A DNA stretch of 64,000 nt, taken from positions 434,001 through 498,000 of the forward strand of contig NZ_WMIG01000002.1 in assembly GCF_009711205.1 (NCBI RefSeq), read 5' to 3'. Shown piece by piece: positions 10,105 to 18,854 of the stretch. Position 1 is the stretch's first letter; the number at the start of each line of letters is the position of its first letter. Origin of the DNA: Paracoccus litorisediminis. Lineage in GTDB: Bacteria; Pseudomonadota; Alphaproteobacteria; Rhodobacterales; Rhodobacteraceae. The position numbers and the translations under genes are program-made. The notes under the pieces are model-generated. The model ran no database searches, was not told where the DNA came from, and worked only from the letters and a program-made list of their open reading frames with translations.

Positions 10105-11403
10105 ATGAAGAAGACCGCACTCTGGTGCGCAGGTCTGATGGCGGCCCTGCCCCTGTCTGCCCATGCCGCGACCGAGATTTCCTGGTGGCACGCGATGACC
10201 GGTGCCAATGCCGAAGTCGTCACCAAGATCGCCAGCGACTTCAATGCCAGCCAGTCCGAATATGAGCTGAAACCCGTGTTCAAGGGCACCTATCCCGAAA
10301 CGCTGAACGCGGGCATCGCCGCCTTCCGCGCCGGACAGGCCCCCGACATCATGCAGGTCTTTGACGTGGGCACCGGCGTCATGATGGGCGCCAAGGGCGC
10401 GATCAAGCCGGTGGCCGAGGTCCTGAAGGAAGGCGGCCAGACCTTCGACAAAAGCCAGTATCTGGCCGGGATCGTCGGTTACTATTCCACCCCGGAAGGC
10501 GAGATGCTGTCCTTCCCCTACAACTCGTCCTCGCCGATCCTTTACTACAACAAGGACATTTTCGCGAAGGCGGGCCTTGATGTGGACAACCCGCCCAAGA
10601 CCTGGGCCGAGGTCTGGGCCGCCGCCCGCAAGATCAAGGAATCGGGGGCTGCGACCTGCGGCTATACCTCGACCTGGCTGACCTGGATCCATACCGAGAA
10701 CTTCGCCGCCTGGAACAATGTCAGCTGGGCCACGAACGAAAACGGACTGGCCGGAGTGCCGGAGCTGAAGATCGACGGCCCGCTTTTCGTCAAGCATTTC
10801 CACGAACTTGCCGATCTGGCGAAAGAGGGCGTCTTTGTCTATGGCGGCCGCACCAGCGAGGCCAAGCAGAACTTCACCTCGGGCGAATGCGGCATCCTGA
10901 CCGAAAGTTCGGGTGGCCTGGGCGACATCGTCAAATCGGGGATGAATTACGGCATCGGGCAGTTGCCCTATGACGAAACCGCTGCGGGTGCGCCGCAAAA
11001 CACCACGCCGGGCGGAGCCTCGCTTTGGGTGATGGGTGGCAAATCCGATGAGGTCTATAAGGGCGTCGCCGCCTTCTTTGCCTATCTGTCCAAGACCGAG
11101 GTGCAACAGTTCCTGCACGAACAGTCGGGCTATCTGCCGGTAACGATGGCCGCCTATGAGGCGACCAAGGCGTCGGGATTCTATGAAAAGAACCCGGCGC
11201 GCGAGGTGCCGATCCTGCAGATGTCCGGCAAGCCGCCGACCGAGAACTCGAAAGGCGTGCGCGCGCCGAACCTGCCGCAACTGCGCGACATCCAGAACGA
11301 AGAATACGAAAAGATGCTGGCGGGCCAGCAGGATGCCGCAACCGCGCTGAAAAACGCAGCCGAGCGCGGCAATGCCGCGATCAGGGACCTCACCGGCGGC
11401 TAA
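10105..11403 (+). CDS. ugpB: Glycerol-3-phosphate ABC transporter, substrate-binding protein
   Basis: A 432-residue periplasmic binding protein. It begins with a signal peptide (MKKTALWCAGLMAALPLSAH, cleavage after AHA) and continues ATEISWWHAMTG, as in UgpB proteins. It captures glycerol-3-phosphate or glycerophosphodiesters for import by UgpAEC. The start at 10105 has GGAGG at good spacing. The protein has the family's usual length and is first in a complete ugpBAEC operon. A strong hairpin follows the stop. Confidence 0.92.
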   Translation: MKKTALWCAGLMAALPLSAHAATEISWWHAMTGANAEVVTKIASDFNASQSEYELKPVFKGTYPETLNAGIAAFRAGQAPDIMQVFDVGTGVMMGAKGAIKPVAEVLKEGGQTFDKSQYLAGIVGYYSTPEGEMLSFPYNSSSPILYYNKDIFAKAGLDVDNPPKTWAEVWAAARKIKESGAATCGYTSTWLTWIHTENFAAWNNVSWATNENGLAGVPELKIDGPLFVKHFHELADLAKEGVFVYGGRTSEAKQNFTSGECGILTESSGGLGDIVKSGMNYGIGQLPYDETAAGAPQNTTPGGASLWVMGGKSDEVYKGVAAFFAYLSKTEVQQFLHEQSGYLPVTMAAYEATKASGFYEKNPAREVPILQMSGKPPTENSKGVRAPNLPQLRDIQNEEYEKMLAGQQDAATALKNAAERGNAAIRDLTGG

Positions 11404-11412
11404 GCCGGAACC

Positions 11413-11437
11413 GGCGGGCGGCCCTTGGCTGCCCGCC
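11413..11437 (+). other. Strong hairpin between ugpB and ugpA
   Basis: GGCGGGCGGCC (11413-11423) pairs with GGCTGCCCGCC (11427-11437) over 11 bp with one G-U pair and a three-base loop. No T tract follows, and the ugpA start comes 20 bases later. Hairpins at this position in binding-protein operons often protect the upstream mRNA, so that the binding protein is made in excess of the permeases. That role is inferred here. Confidence 0.6.
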
Positions 11438-11457
11438 CCACCGACAAGGGGGGACGG

Positions 11458-12339
11458 ATGAGACGCACGGTCTTTCCGCACAGGCTGCTGCCCTGGCTTT
11501 TGCTGGCACCACAGCTTGCGATTACGCTGATCTTTTTCTACTGGCCCGCCGCGCAGGCGTTCCGGCAATCCATGCTGAAAGAGGACCCTTTCGGGCTAAG
11601 TTCGACCTTTGTCGGCTTGGCGAATTTCCGGAAGGTGCTGAGCGATCCGAATTACCTGAACTCGGTGCAGGTGACGGCGGTTTTTTCGGCCTCGGTCGCG
11701 TTTTTGGCGATGTCGATTGCGCTGTTTCTGGCGGTGCAGGCGGAAAAGATCATTCGCGGCAAAGGCTTCTATCGCACGTTGATGATCTGGCCCTATGCCG
11801 TTGCGCCCGCCATCGCCGGGATGCTGTGGCTGTTCATGTTCAATCCCAGCTTCGGGACCTTGGCCCGCCCGTTGCGGGTCATGGGCATCAACTGGAATCC
11901 GCTGTTGAATGCCGATCACGCGATGATTCTGATCATCGCCGCCGCGACATGGAAGCAGATCAGCTATAACTTCCTGTTCTTCGTCGCGGGACTGCAGGCC
12001 ATCCCCCGCTCACTGCTGGAAGCCGCCGCCATCGATGGCGCGAGCCGCCGGCACAGCTTCTGGACCATTACCTTTCCGCTGCTGGCGCCTACGACATTCT
12101 TCCTGCTGGTGGTGAACACGGTCTATGCACTGTTCGACACCTTCGGGATCATCCATGCCGTGACCGGAGGCGGGCCTGGCAAGGCCACGGAAACGCTGGT
12201 CTACAAGGTCTATAACGACGGCTTCGTGAACCTGATCATGGGCGAATCCGCCGCGCAATCAGTGATCCTGATGGTGATCGTGATCGCGCTGACCGCGTTC
12301 CAGTTCCGCTTCATCGAACGGAGGGTGCATTATGGCTGA
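11458..12339 (+). CDS. ugpA: Glycerol-3-phosphate ABC transporter permease
   Basis: A 293-residue inner-membrane permease with six predicted helices, starting [20 protein letters not shown]. The EAA coupling loop is [20 protein letters not shown]. It forms the channel with UgpE. I chose the ATG at 11458, just downstream of AAGGGGGGA, over an upstream frame extension that would enter the intergenic hairpin. Its stop overlaps the ugpE start by 8 bases. Confidence 0.92.
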   Translation: MRRTVFPHRLLPWLLLAPQLAITLIFFYWPAAQAFRQSMLKEDPFGLSSTFVGLANFRKVLSDPNYLNSVQVTAVFSASVAFLAMSIALFLAVQAEKIIRGKGFYRTLMIWPYAVAPAIAGMLWLFMFNPSFGTLARPLRVMGINWNPLLNADHAMILIIAAATWKQISYNFLFFVAGLQAIPRSLLEAAAIDGASRRHSFWTITFPLLAPTTFFLLVVNTVYALFDTFGIIHAVTGGGPGKATETLVYKVYNDGFVNLIMGESAAQSVILMVIVIALTAFQFRFIERRVHYG

Positions 12340-13201
12340 AGCACCCGACAGCCCCATCGCCGCCCGCGCAAGCGAAAGGCTGATTGCGCATTTCTGGATG
12401 GTGCTGGGCGTGATCGTGGTGGCCTTTCCGGTCTATTACGTCTTCATCGCCTCGACCCATACGACCCAGACCATCCTGCGCCCGCCCCTGCCGCTGATCC
12501 CCGGCCCCGAGGCCGCCGCCAATTACCGCGACGCCTTCAGCGGCGGGGTCAGCCGGATCGGCGGCGTCAGCCTGTGGCGGCTGCTGGCCAACACCACCAT
12601 CGTCGCGCTGGGGATCGCGCTGGGGAAAATCGCGATCAGCATGGCCTCGGCCTATGCGATCGTGTTCTTTCGCTTTCCGCTGCGCATGGTGTGTTTCTGG
12701 CTGATCTTCATCACGCTGATGCTGCCGGTCGAGGTCCGAATCCAGCCCACCTACAAGGTCATGGTCGATCTGGGGCTAATCGACACCTATCCGGGCCTGA
12801 TCCTGCCGCTGATCGCCTCGGCCACGGCGACGCTGCTGTTCCGGCAGTTCTTCATGACCATTCCCGATGAGCTGCTTGAGGCCGCACGGGTGGATGGTGC
12901 CGGGCCGTGGCGGTTCTTTCGCGACATCTTGTGGCCGCTGTCGCTGACCAATGTCGCGGCGATCTTCGTCATCCAGTTCATCTATGGCTGGACGCAATAT
13001 CTGTGGCCGTTGCTGGTCACGAATTCCAACGAAATGAACACCATCGTCATCGCGCTGAAGAAGATGATCTCTTTTGCGGATGCCGATACGCCCTGGAACC
13101 TGGTGATGGTCACATCCGTGCTGGCCATCCTGCCGCCGATCCTTGTGGTCGTGCTGATGCAGCGCTGGTTCGTCAAGGGTTTGGTCGAGACGGAGAAATA
13201 A
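12332..13201 (+). CDS. ugpE: Glycerol-3-phosphate ABC transporter permease
   Basis: A 289-residue permease of the MalG type. The N-terminal part ([20 protein letters not shown]) is the first helix followed by the typical short periplasmic segment. The EAA loop reads [20 protein letters not shown]. It overlaps ugpA by 8 bases, and its TAA is followed at once by the ugpC ATG, so the four ugp genes are one operon. Confidence 0.92.
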   Translation: MAEAPDSPIAARASERLIAHFWMVLGVIVVAFPVYYVFIASTHTTQTILRPPLPLIPGPEAAANYRDAFSGGVSRIGGVSLWRLLANTTIVALGIALGKIAISMASAYAIVFFRFPLRMVCFWLIFITLMLPVEVRIQPTYKVMVDLGLIDTYPGLILPLIASATATLLFRQFFMTIPDELLEAARVDGAGPWRFFRDILWPLSLTNVAAIFVIQFIYGWTQYLWPLLVTNSNEMNTIVIALKKMISFADADTPWNLVMVTSVLAILPPILVVVLMQRWFVKGLVETEK

Positions 13202-14266
13202 ATGGCCCGCATCCTTCTGAACGACGTCCGCAAAAGCTATTCCGGAAATCAGGTCATCCATGGCATCAGCATCGACATTCCCGATGGCGAATTCGTGGTG
13301 ATCGTCGGCCCTTCGGGCTGCGGCAAGTCCACGCTGCTGCGTATGGTCGCCGGGCTTGAGGCGATCACCTCGGGGACGCTGGAAATCGGCGGCAAGGTGG
13401 TCAACGACCTTGAACCGCGCGAGCGCGACATCGCCATGGTCTTCCAGAATTACGCGCTTTATCCCCACATGTCGGTGCGCGAGAACATGGCCTATGGGCT
13501 GAAGATCGCGAAAATGCCCAAGGATCAGATCGAGGCGCAGGTGGCCAAAGCCGCCCGCATGTTGGAACTGGAACCCTATCTGGACCGCAAGCCCCGCGCC
13601 TTGTCCGGCGGCCAGCGCCAGCGGGTCGCCATGGGCCGGGCCTTGGTGCGTGAGCCTTCGGCCTTTCTGCTTGATGAGCCGCTGTCCAATCTGGATGCCA
13701 AGCTGCGGGTGCAGATGCGGTTGCAGATCAAAGAGATGCATCTGCGCACCGGCCAGACCACGCTTTACGTCACCCATGATCAGGTCGAGGCGATGACCTT
13801 GGCCGACCGCCTGATCGTGATGAACAAGGGCGTGGCCGAACAGATCGCGACCCCGCTGGAGGTCTATCAGACCCCGGCCACGGAATTCGTCGCAGGTTTC
13901 ATCGGCTCTCCGGCGATGAACATCTTCACGGTCGAGGCCGAGGCGGGCGGCGTCACCCTGCCCGGCGGTCATCGCCTGCCCTTGTCCGGCCTGCCTGCGG
14001 GCAGCCTGCGGCTGGGCCTGCGTCCCGAGCATCTGAATCTGGCCGAGACCGGGCAGCCCGCAATCCCGGTCGATCTGCGCTCGGTCGAGCGTTTGGGCGC
14101 GGATGCCTTTGGCTATGGGGTGATCGCGGGATCGGACGCCGCCATGACCCTGCGCCTGCCCGGCACGACGCAAGCGCAACGCGGTGACCGGGTCGATGTC
14201 GCGCCCGATCCGCAGCATCTGCATGTCTTCGACCCCACGGACGGGCGGAGGTTGGAAAATTTCTAG
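13202..14266 (+). CDS. ugpC: Glycerol-3-phosphate ABC transporter ATP-binding protein
   Basis: A 354-residue MalK-type ATPase with all motifs intact: Walker A GPSGCGKS, signature LSGGQRQR, Walker [11 protein letters not shown] and H-loop [11 protein letters not shown]-terminal TOBE domain includes the family stretch GLRPEHL. A homodimer would drive UgpAE. The TAG stop lies inside the first of two TetR-type operators, so the regulator of the next gene binds at the very end of this operon. Confidence 0.93.
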   Translation: MARILLNDVRKSYSGNQVIHGISIDIPDGEFVVIVGPSGCGKSTLLRMVAGLEAITSGTLEIGGKVVNDLEPRERDIAMVFQNYALYPHMSVRENMAYGLKIAKMPKDQIEAQVAKAARMLELEPYLDRKPRALSGGQRQRVAMGRALVREPSAFLLDEPLSNLDAKLRVQMRLQIKEMHLRTGQTTLYVTHDQVEAMTLADRLIVMNKGVAEQIATPLEVYQTPATEFVAGFIGSPAMNIFTVEAEAGGVTLPGGHRLPLSGLPAGSLRLGLRPEHLNLAETGQPAIPVDLRSVERLGADAFGYGVIAGSDAAMTLRLPGTTQAQRGDRVDVAPDPQHLHVFDPTDGRRLENF

Positions 14267-14278
14267 ACGACTGGTCTA
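14264..14278. promoter_or_regulatory. TetR-type operator, copy 1 (contains the ugpC stop codon)
   Basis: TAGACGACTGGTCTA is a palindrome of form TAGAC-N5-GTCTA. Its first three bases are the ugpC stop codon. A second copy starts 22 bp further on, so the two lie on the same face of the helix. The motif resembles operators of NemR-like TetR regulators, and the TetR gene begins 34 bases downstream. Confidence 0.75.
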
Positions 14279-14285
14279 TTCTTAC

Positions 14286-14300
14286 TAGACGACCGGTCTA
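14286..14300. promoter_or_regulatory. TetR-type operator, copy 2
   Basis: TAGACGACCGGTCTA differs from copy 1 at one base and has identical arms. It ends 11 bases before the start of the TetR-family gene, so binding would block that gene's own promoter or initiation region. Autoregulation, extending to the downstream oxidoreductase gene, is the likely function. Confidence 0.75.
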
Positions 14301-14311
14301 TTCGTTCCTAT

Positions 14312-14929
14312 ATGCCGGTCATGAACGCACCGACCAAGACCGAATCCACCCGTCTGACCATCCTGAAAACCGGCCACGCGCTGGTGCAAAGGAAGGGTTT
14401 CGCCGCCCTTGGCCTGCAGGAGATCCTTGCGGCCTCGGGTGTGCCCAAGGGCAGTTTCTACCATTATTTCGCCTCGAAAGAGGCCTTCGGCGTCGCGCTG
14501 CTGCAGCGCTACATCGAGGATTACGGCCAGAAGCTGGATTCGCTGCTGACCGAAGGCACCGGTCGCGCCCGTCTGATGCGCTATTTCCAGGGCTGGCTGG
14601 CCGAGGATGCCACCGCAGGCCAGCCCGGCTGGGCCGAGGATTGCATCGTCGTCAAGCTGGCCGCCGAGGTCTCTGACCTGTCCGAAGACATGCGCCACGT
14701 CCTGAGCGACGGAACCGAGGCGCTGGTCGCCCGGCTGGCCGATGTGATCCGCGACGGGCGCAAGGACGGCTCGCTTCCGCAGGGCACCAAGCCCAAGGCA
14801 TTGGCCCAGACGCTTTACCAGATGTGGCTGGGGGCGGCGCTGCTTTCCCGTTTGACCCGCAGCTCCGCGCCGCTTGAGCGCGCCCTTACCGCAACCGAGC
14901 GCCTGCTGGATTGCGGACCCCACGAATGA
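14312..14929 (+). CDS. TetR/AcrR-family transcriptional regulator
   Basis: A 205-residue regulator. The N-terminal helix-turn-helix (about residues 12-58) reads LGLQEILAASGVPKGSFYHY followed by FASKEAF, the TetR signature. The C-terminal ligand domain resembles that of regulators of reactive-electrophile and quinone responses. The ATG at 14312 has no clear ribosome site, and an in-frame ATG at 14321 is also possible. Twin palindromes precede the gene, and an MDR-family oxidoreductase gene follows 20 bases after its stop. This suggests an electrophile- or quinone-sensing pair like NemR-NemA in layout. The inducer is unknown. Confidence 0.88.
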   Translation: MPVMNAPTKTESTRLTILKTGHALVQRKGFAALGLQEILAASGVPKGSFYHYFASKEAFGVALLQRYIEDYGQKLDSLLTEGTGRARLMRYFQGWLAEDATAGQPGWAEDCIVVKLAAEVSDLSEDMRHVLSDGTEALVARLADVIRDGRKDGSLPQGTKPKALAQTLYQMWLGAALLSRLTRSSAPLERALTATERLLDCGPHE

Positions 14930-14949
14930 ACATATCCAAGGAGATTGCC

Positions 14950-15924
14950 ATGCGCAGTGCCATCCATTCGACTTTCGGTGAACCCGCCGATGTCCTGACC
15001 GCCGCCGACAGCCCGATCCCGGAACCCGCCGAAGGTCAGGTCCGCATTCGCACCATTCTGTCCTCGATCCACAACCACGATCTGGTCACCGTGCGCGGCG
15101 TCTATGGCTACAAGCCCGAACTGCCCGCCATCGGCGGCACCGAGGCTGTCGGCACCGTCGACGCGGTCGGTCCCGGCGTCACCGGCCTGACCATCGGCCA
15201 GCGCATTGCCGTCGCCGGAGTCCACGGCACCTGGGCCGAGTATTTCGTGGCTCCCGCGCATTCGGTGGTGCCGCTGCCCGACGCGATCAGCGACGAACAG
15301 GGCGCGCAACTCATCGCCATGCCCTTCAGCTCGCTTACGCTGCTGGAGTTCCTGAAGCTGGAAAAGGGCGACTGGATCATCCTGAACGCCGCCAATGGTG
15401 CGGTCGGCAAGGCCGTGTCCATGCTGGGCGCCGCGCGCGGCATCAATGTCATCAGCCTTGTCCGCCGCGAGGAAACCATCGCCGAACTGGCCGAACTGGG
15501 CATCACCAATGTCGTCGCCTCGACCGAGGGCTGGCAGGACCGTGTCCGCGCGCTGACCGACGGTGCCTCGATCCGCGCAGGTGTCGATTCCATCGGCGGC
15601 AAGGCCAGCGGCGAGTTGCTAAGCGTGCTGGGCGATGACAGCGTGCTGGTCTCATTCGGGTCGATGACCGGAGAGCCGATGATCGTGGACGCGGGCGACC
15701 TAATCTACAAGCAAGCAGTGGTCAAGGGCTACTGGGCGTCCAAGGTGGCGGTCGCACTTGGCCCCGAGGGCATGGCACGGCTGATCGCCGAACTGATGGG
15801 TCTGGTGATCCAGGGCGCGGTGAAGCTGCCGGTCGAAGGCATCTACAGCTTCGACCAGATTGGGGATGCCGTGCGCGCCTCGCTTGCTCCGGGCAAGGCG
15901 GGCAAGGTGCTGCTGCGCCCTTAA
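14950..15924 (+). CDS. Zinc-type alcohol dehydrogenase-like / quinone oxidoreductase
   Basis: A 324-residue member of the medium-chain dehydrogenase/reductase superfamily. The N-terminal GroES-like half carries GTEAVGTVDAVGPGV. The nucleotide-binding half has NAANGAVGKAVSMLGAARG, a variant of the AxxGxxG motif that points to NADPH. The catalytic-zinc cysteines of true alcohol dehydrogenases are not evident, so a quinone or enoyl reductase role is more likely. AAGGAG six bases before 14950 fixes the start. It is probably co-transcribed with, and controlled by, the TetR-type gene upstream. Confidence 0.82.
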   Translation: MRSAIHSTFGEPADVLTAADSPIPEPAEGQVRIRTILSSIHNHDLVTVRGVYGYKPELPAIGGTEAVGTVDAVGPGVTGLTIGQRIAVAGVHGTWAEYFVAPAHSVVPLPDAISDEQGAQLIAMPFSSLTLLEFLKLEKGDWIILNAANGAVGKAVSMLGAARGINVISLVRREETIAELAELGITNVVASTEGWQDRVRALTDGASIRAGVDSIGGKASGELLSVLGDDSVLVSFGSMTGEPMIVDAGDLIYKQAVVKGYWASKVAVALGPEGMARLIAELMGLVIQGAVKLPVEGIYSFDQIGDAVRASLAPGKAGKVLLRP

Positions 15925-16853
15925 GGCAGCGGAATGAACTCGTCATGGTCGGTGGGTGGCAGGTGGAACAGCCCCTGCCCCCAATTCGCGGCGGCCCATT
16001 CCTGCTTGGCGTGCTCGATCCGCTCCTGTGACGAGGCGACGAAGTTCCACCAGATATAGCGGGGCCCGTTCAGGGTCTCGCCCCCCAGCGCCATGATGCG
16101 CGCACCCTGCGCGCCACCTGCGACGGTAATCTTGTCCCCCGGCCGGAACACCATCATCCGCCCCGCCGGAAACTCCTGCCCCGAGATCAGCACCGAGCCC
16201 TGGGTCACATAGATGCCGCGATCCTCATGGTCGTCGGGCAGCGGGAAGCGCGCACCGGGGTCCAGAGCCACATCCAGATAGAACGTGTCCGAATACATGG
16301 TCGCAGGCGCAGTCTCGCCATAGGCGCGGCCAAGGATCAGCCGCGCATGGATGCCGCCATCGGTGAAATCGGGCAGGCGGTTTTTTTCGTGATGCTCAAA
16401 GACCGGGTCGATATCCTCATGGCTTTCGGGCAGGGCGATCCATGTCTGGATGCCGAACAGCGAATGCGGTCCCTTGCGGCCCTGCGCGCTGGTGCGTTCG
16501 GAATGTGTGACGCCCTTGCCCGCCACCATCCAGTTGACCGCGCCGGGCAGGATCACCTGATCGGTGCCGATGCTGTCGCGGTGGTGGAAATCGCCCTGAT
16601 ACAGATAGGTGACCGTGCCCAGCCCGATATGCGGATGCGGACGGATATCGACGCCCTGGCCAGTCAGGAATTCAGCCGGACCGGCCTGATCGAAGAAGAT
16701 GAATGGCCCGACCATCTGCCGTTTCGGCGCGGGAAGCGCACGCATCACCTCGAAGGCGCCAAGGTCACGGGCGCGCGGGATGATCAGGGTCTCGATGCTG
16801 TCCAGCGAGACCTGATCGGGACATCCGGGTTCGAGTGCGGGATTCCAGCTCAT
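15921..16853 (-). CDS. Pirin family protein
   Basis: A 310-residue bicupin protein of the pirin family. The N-terminal cupin shows FIFFDQAGPAEF, then HPHIGLGTVTYLYQG, then GKGVTHSER. These contain the His, His, His and Glu metal ligands of pirins. Some bacterial members act as quercetin dioxygenases and others bind transcriptional regulators; neither can be chosen here. AAGGAGGG upstream fixes the start at 16853. It is convergent with the oxidoreductase gene, overlapping its end by 4 bases, and divergent from bioM. Confidence 0.88.
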   Translation of the reverse strand: MSWNPALEPGCPDQVSLDSIETLIIPRARDLGAFEVMRALPAPKRQMVGPFIFFDQAGPAEFLTGQGVDIRPHPHIGLGTVTYLYQGDFHHRDSIGTDQVILPGAVNWMVAGKGVTHSERTSAQGRKGPHSLFGIQTWIALPESHEDIDPVFEHHEKNRLPDFTDGGIHARLILGRAYGETAPATMYSDTFYLDVALDPGARFPLPDDHEDRGIYVTQGSVLISGQEFPAGRMMVFRPGDKITVAGGAQGARIMALGGETLNGPRYIWWNFVASSQERIEHAKQEWAAANWGQGLFHLPPTDHDEFIPLP

Positions 16854-16944
16854 GCGACCCTCCTTGGGTGATGCGGGTTTCAACCGGCTACAAAGATGTT
16901 AGAGGGGTTCGCGATTCTGACAAACCGTCTCGTGAGGCGAATGC

Positions 16945-17670
16945 ATGCAAGCCGGTTCCGGCATCCAGATTCAGGGCCTGTCCCACGCCATCGGCCCGCG
17001 CCGGATCCTGCAGGGGATCACGCTGCGGCTGGACGCGCCCCGCATCGGCATCATCGGCCGCAACGGTTCCGGCAAAAGCACGCTGGCGCGGCTGCTGGCC
17101 GGGCTGGTCGCCCCTTCGGAAGGGCGCGTGCTGATCGAAGGCGTCGATGTCTGCAAGGACCGCCGCGCCGCCATCGCCACCGTCGGCATCCTGTTCCAGA
17201 ACCCCGAGCATCAGATCATCTTTCCCACCGTGCTTGAGGAAATCTGCTTTGGCCTGCGCCAGATGGGCCGCAGCAAGCTGGAAGCGCGCGACGCCGCACA
17301 AGCGACGCTGGCCCGCTTCGGCAAGTCCCATTGGATCGACGCCACCACCGAGGCGCTGTCTCAGGGGCAGAAGCATCTGCTGTGCATGATGGCGGTGACG
17401 GCAATGCAGCCGCGCTGGCTGATCCTTGATGAGCCCTTTGCCGGGCTGGACATCCCGACCCGGATGCAGCTGACCCGCCATCTGGAGAGCAGCGGTGCCA
17501 ATATCCTGCATATCTCGCATGATCCGCGCGATCTGGCGGGCTACGGCCATGTCTGCTGGCTGGATCAGGGCCAGATCCGGGCCGAGGACGGTCCCGACCT
17601 GCTGGCCGAGTTCGAAGCCGCGATGATCCGGGAAGGGGCAGGCGATGATCTCGCTGACCTCGCCGGTTAG
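16945..17670 (+). CDS. bioM: Biotin ECF transporter ATPase
   Basis: A 241-residue ABC ATPase of the energy-coupling-factor type. Walker A is GRNGSGKS and the Q-loop region is LFQNPEHQIIFPTV, a CbiO/BioM-like sequence. The signature is unusual (LSQGQKHLL), Walker B is ILDEPFAGLD and the H-loop is ISHD. It powers biotin uptake with BioN and BioY. The order bioM-bioN-bioY matches the transporter known from Rhodobacter capsulatus. The frame overlaps bioN by 26 bases. No BioR-type palindrome was seen upstream. Confidence 0.9.
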   Translation: MQAGSGIQIQGLSHAIGPRRILQGITLRLDAPRIGIIGRNGSGKSTLARLLAGLVAPSEGRVLIEGVDVCKDRRAAIATVGILFQNPEHQIIFPTVLEEICFGLRQMGRSKLEARDAAQATLARFGKSHWIDATTEALSQGQKHLLCMMAVTAMQPRWLILDEPFAGLDIPTRMQLTRHLESSGANILHISHDPRDLAGYGHVCWLDQGQIRAEDGPDLLAEFEAAMIREGAGDDLADLAG

Positions 17671-18259
17671 GACCCGCGCGCATGGCTGGCCCGCGGGGGC
17701 CAAGCTGCTGGCGCTGGCATGCGCAACGACCGCGCTGTTCCTGCTGCAGCCGCTTTGGGCGCAGGCAATGGTGCTGGCGCTGACGCTGGTGCTTTATGCT
17801 TTGCCGGGGCGACATTTTCTCGGCCACGGGCTGCGGCAAATACGGGTGATCTGGCCCTTTGTCGCGCTGCTGCTGGTCTGGCACGCCTTCGCCGGCAACT
17901 GGCCCGAGGGCATCCGCACCGCCCTGCGCATGGTCGCGGCTTTGGCACTGGCCAATCTGGTGACGATGACCACCAGCCTTGGCGACATGACCGATCTGCT
18001 GCATCGCCTGCTGGCACCGCTGCGTCGGATCGGACTGCCGGTCGGCGTGATCGAATCCGCCATCCCGCTGGTCATCCGCTTCACCCCAGTCCTGATCGGC
18101 AAGGGCCGGATGCTGCTGGAGGCATGGCGGGCACGCTCGCCCCGCCGGGCGAATTGGCATATCGTCCTGCCAATGGCGCTTCTGGCGCTGGACGATGCGG
18201 ATCATCTGGCCGAAGCGTTGCGGGCGCGCGGCGGCCTGAATCCCCTCACGGAGGAGTGA
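17645..18259 (+). CDS. bioN: Biotin ECF transporter transmembrane (T) component
   Basis: A 204-residue integral membrane protein of the CbiQ/BioN type with about four to five helices. Near the C-terminus the sequence AWRARSPRR followed by ALRARGG holds the two Ala-Arg-rich coupling motifs that contact the ATPase. It overlaps bioM at its start and bioY begins directly after its stop, which supports the three-subunit BioMNY assembly. Confidence 0.9.
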   Translation: MISLTSPVRTRAHGWPAGAKLLALACATTALFLLQPLWAQAMVLALTLVLYALPGRHFLGHGLRQIRVIWPFVALLLVWHAFAGNWPEGIRTALRMVAALALANLVTMTTSLGDMTDLLHRLLAPLRRIGLPVGVIESAIPLVIRFTPVLIGKGRMLLEAWRARSPRRANWHIVLPMALLALDDADHLAEALRARGGLNPLTEE

Positions 18260-18260
18260 C

Positions 18261-18812
18261 ATGGAAAGAAACGTCGCACAGATCGCGCTTTTCGCGGCGC
18301 TGATCGCAGCACTTGGGCTGGTCCCCAAGATAACCCTGGCCTTTGGCGTGCCGATCACGGCGCAGGGCATGGGTATCATGCTTGCCGGGGCCATGCTGGG
18401 CGCGAAGCGCGGCTTCCTGTCGGTGATGCTGTTCCTGCTGCTGGTCGCCATCGGCCTGCCGCTTCTGGCCGGAGGCCGCGGCGGTCTTGCGGTCTTTGCC
18501 GGACCGACCGCGGGCTTCCTTGTGGGTTTCCCCATCGCAGCCTTTGTGACCGGATGGTTCGTCGAACATGCCCGCCTGCGCCATGTGGGGCTGCGCGCCT
18601 TCATCGGCGCGGTGCTGGGTGGCGTCGTCGTGCTTTACGCTTTCGGCATTGTCGGCATGTCGCTCAGCCTGGGAAAAAGCATCAGCGAATGCACCATGCT
18701 GATGGCGATCTTCATTCCGGGCGACCTGCTGAAAGCCGCCATCACCGGCATGCTGGTCGCGGCCATCGCCAAGGCGCGCCCGCGGGCCCTTGGCTGGACC
18801 GCCAACGCCTGA
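18261..18812 (+). CDS. bioY: Biotin ECF transporter substrate-binding (S) component
   Basis: A 183-residue membrane protein with six hydrophobic segments. PITAQGMGIMLAGAMLGAKR and the glycine-rich GGRGGLAVFAGPTAGF are hallmarks of BioY, the high-affinity biotin-binding subunit. GGAGGAG (inside the bioN 3' end) is its ribosome site. It is last in the operon and is followed by a terminator hairpin. Confidence 0.93.
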   Translation: MERNVAQIALFAALIAALGLVPKITLAFGVPITAQGMGIMLAGAMLGAKRGFLSVMLFLLLVAIGLPLLAGGRGGLAVFAGPTAGFLVGFPIAAFVTGWFVEHARLRHVGLRAFIGAVLGGVVVLYAFGIVGMSLSLGKSISECTMLMAIFIPGDLLKAAITGMLVAAIAKARPRALGWTANA

Positions 18813-18820
18813 AAGACATC

Positions 18821-18849
18821 GGGCCTGTCCGGTTCCGGGCAGGCCCTTT
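18821..18849 (+). terminator. Terminator after bioY
   Basis: GGGCCTGTCC (18821-18830) pairs with GGGCAGGCCC (18837-18846), giving 10 bp including one G-U pair, with loop GGTTCC and a short TTT afterwards. It lies between the convergent bioY and kynU genes and may act in both directions. Confidence 0.65.
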
Positions 18850-18854
18850 CACGT

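Noticed and set aside
16854..16944. BioR operator before bioM
   Set aside because: No TTATMKATAA-like palindrome is present in the intergenic region.
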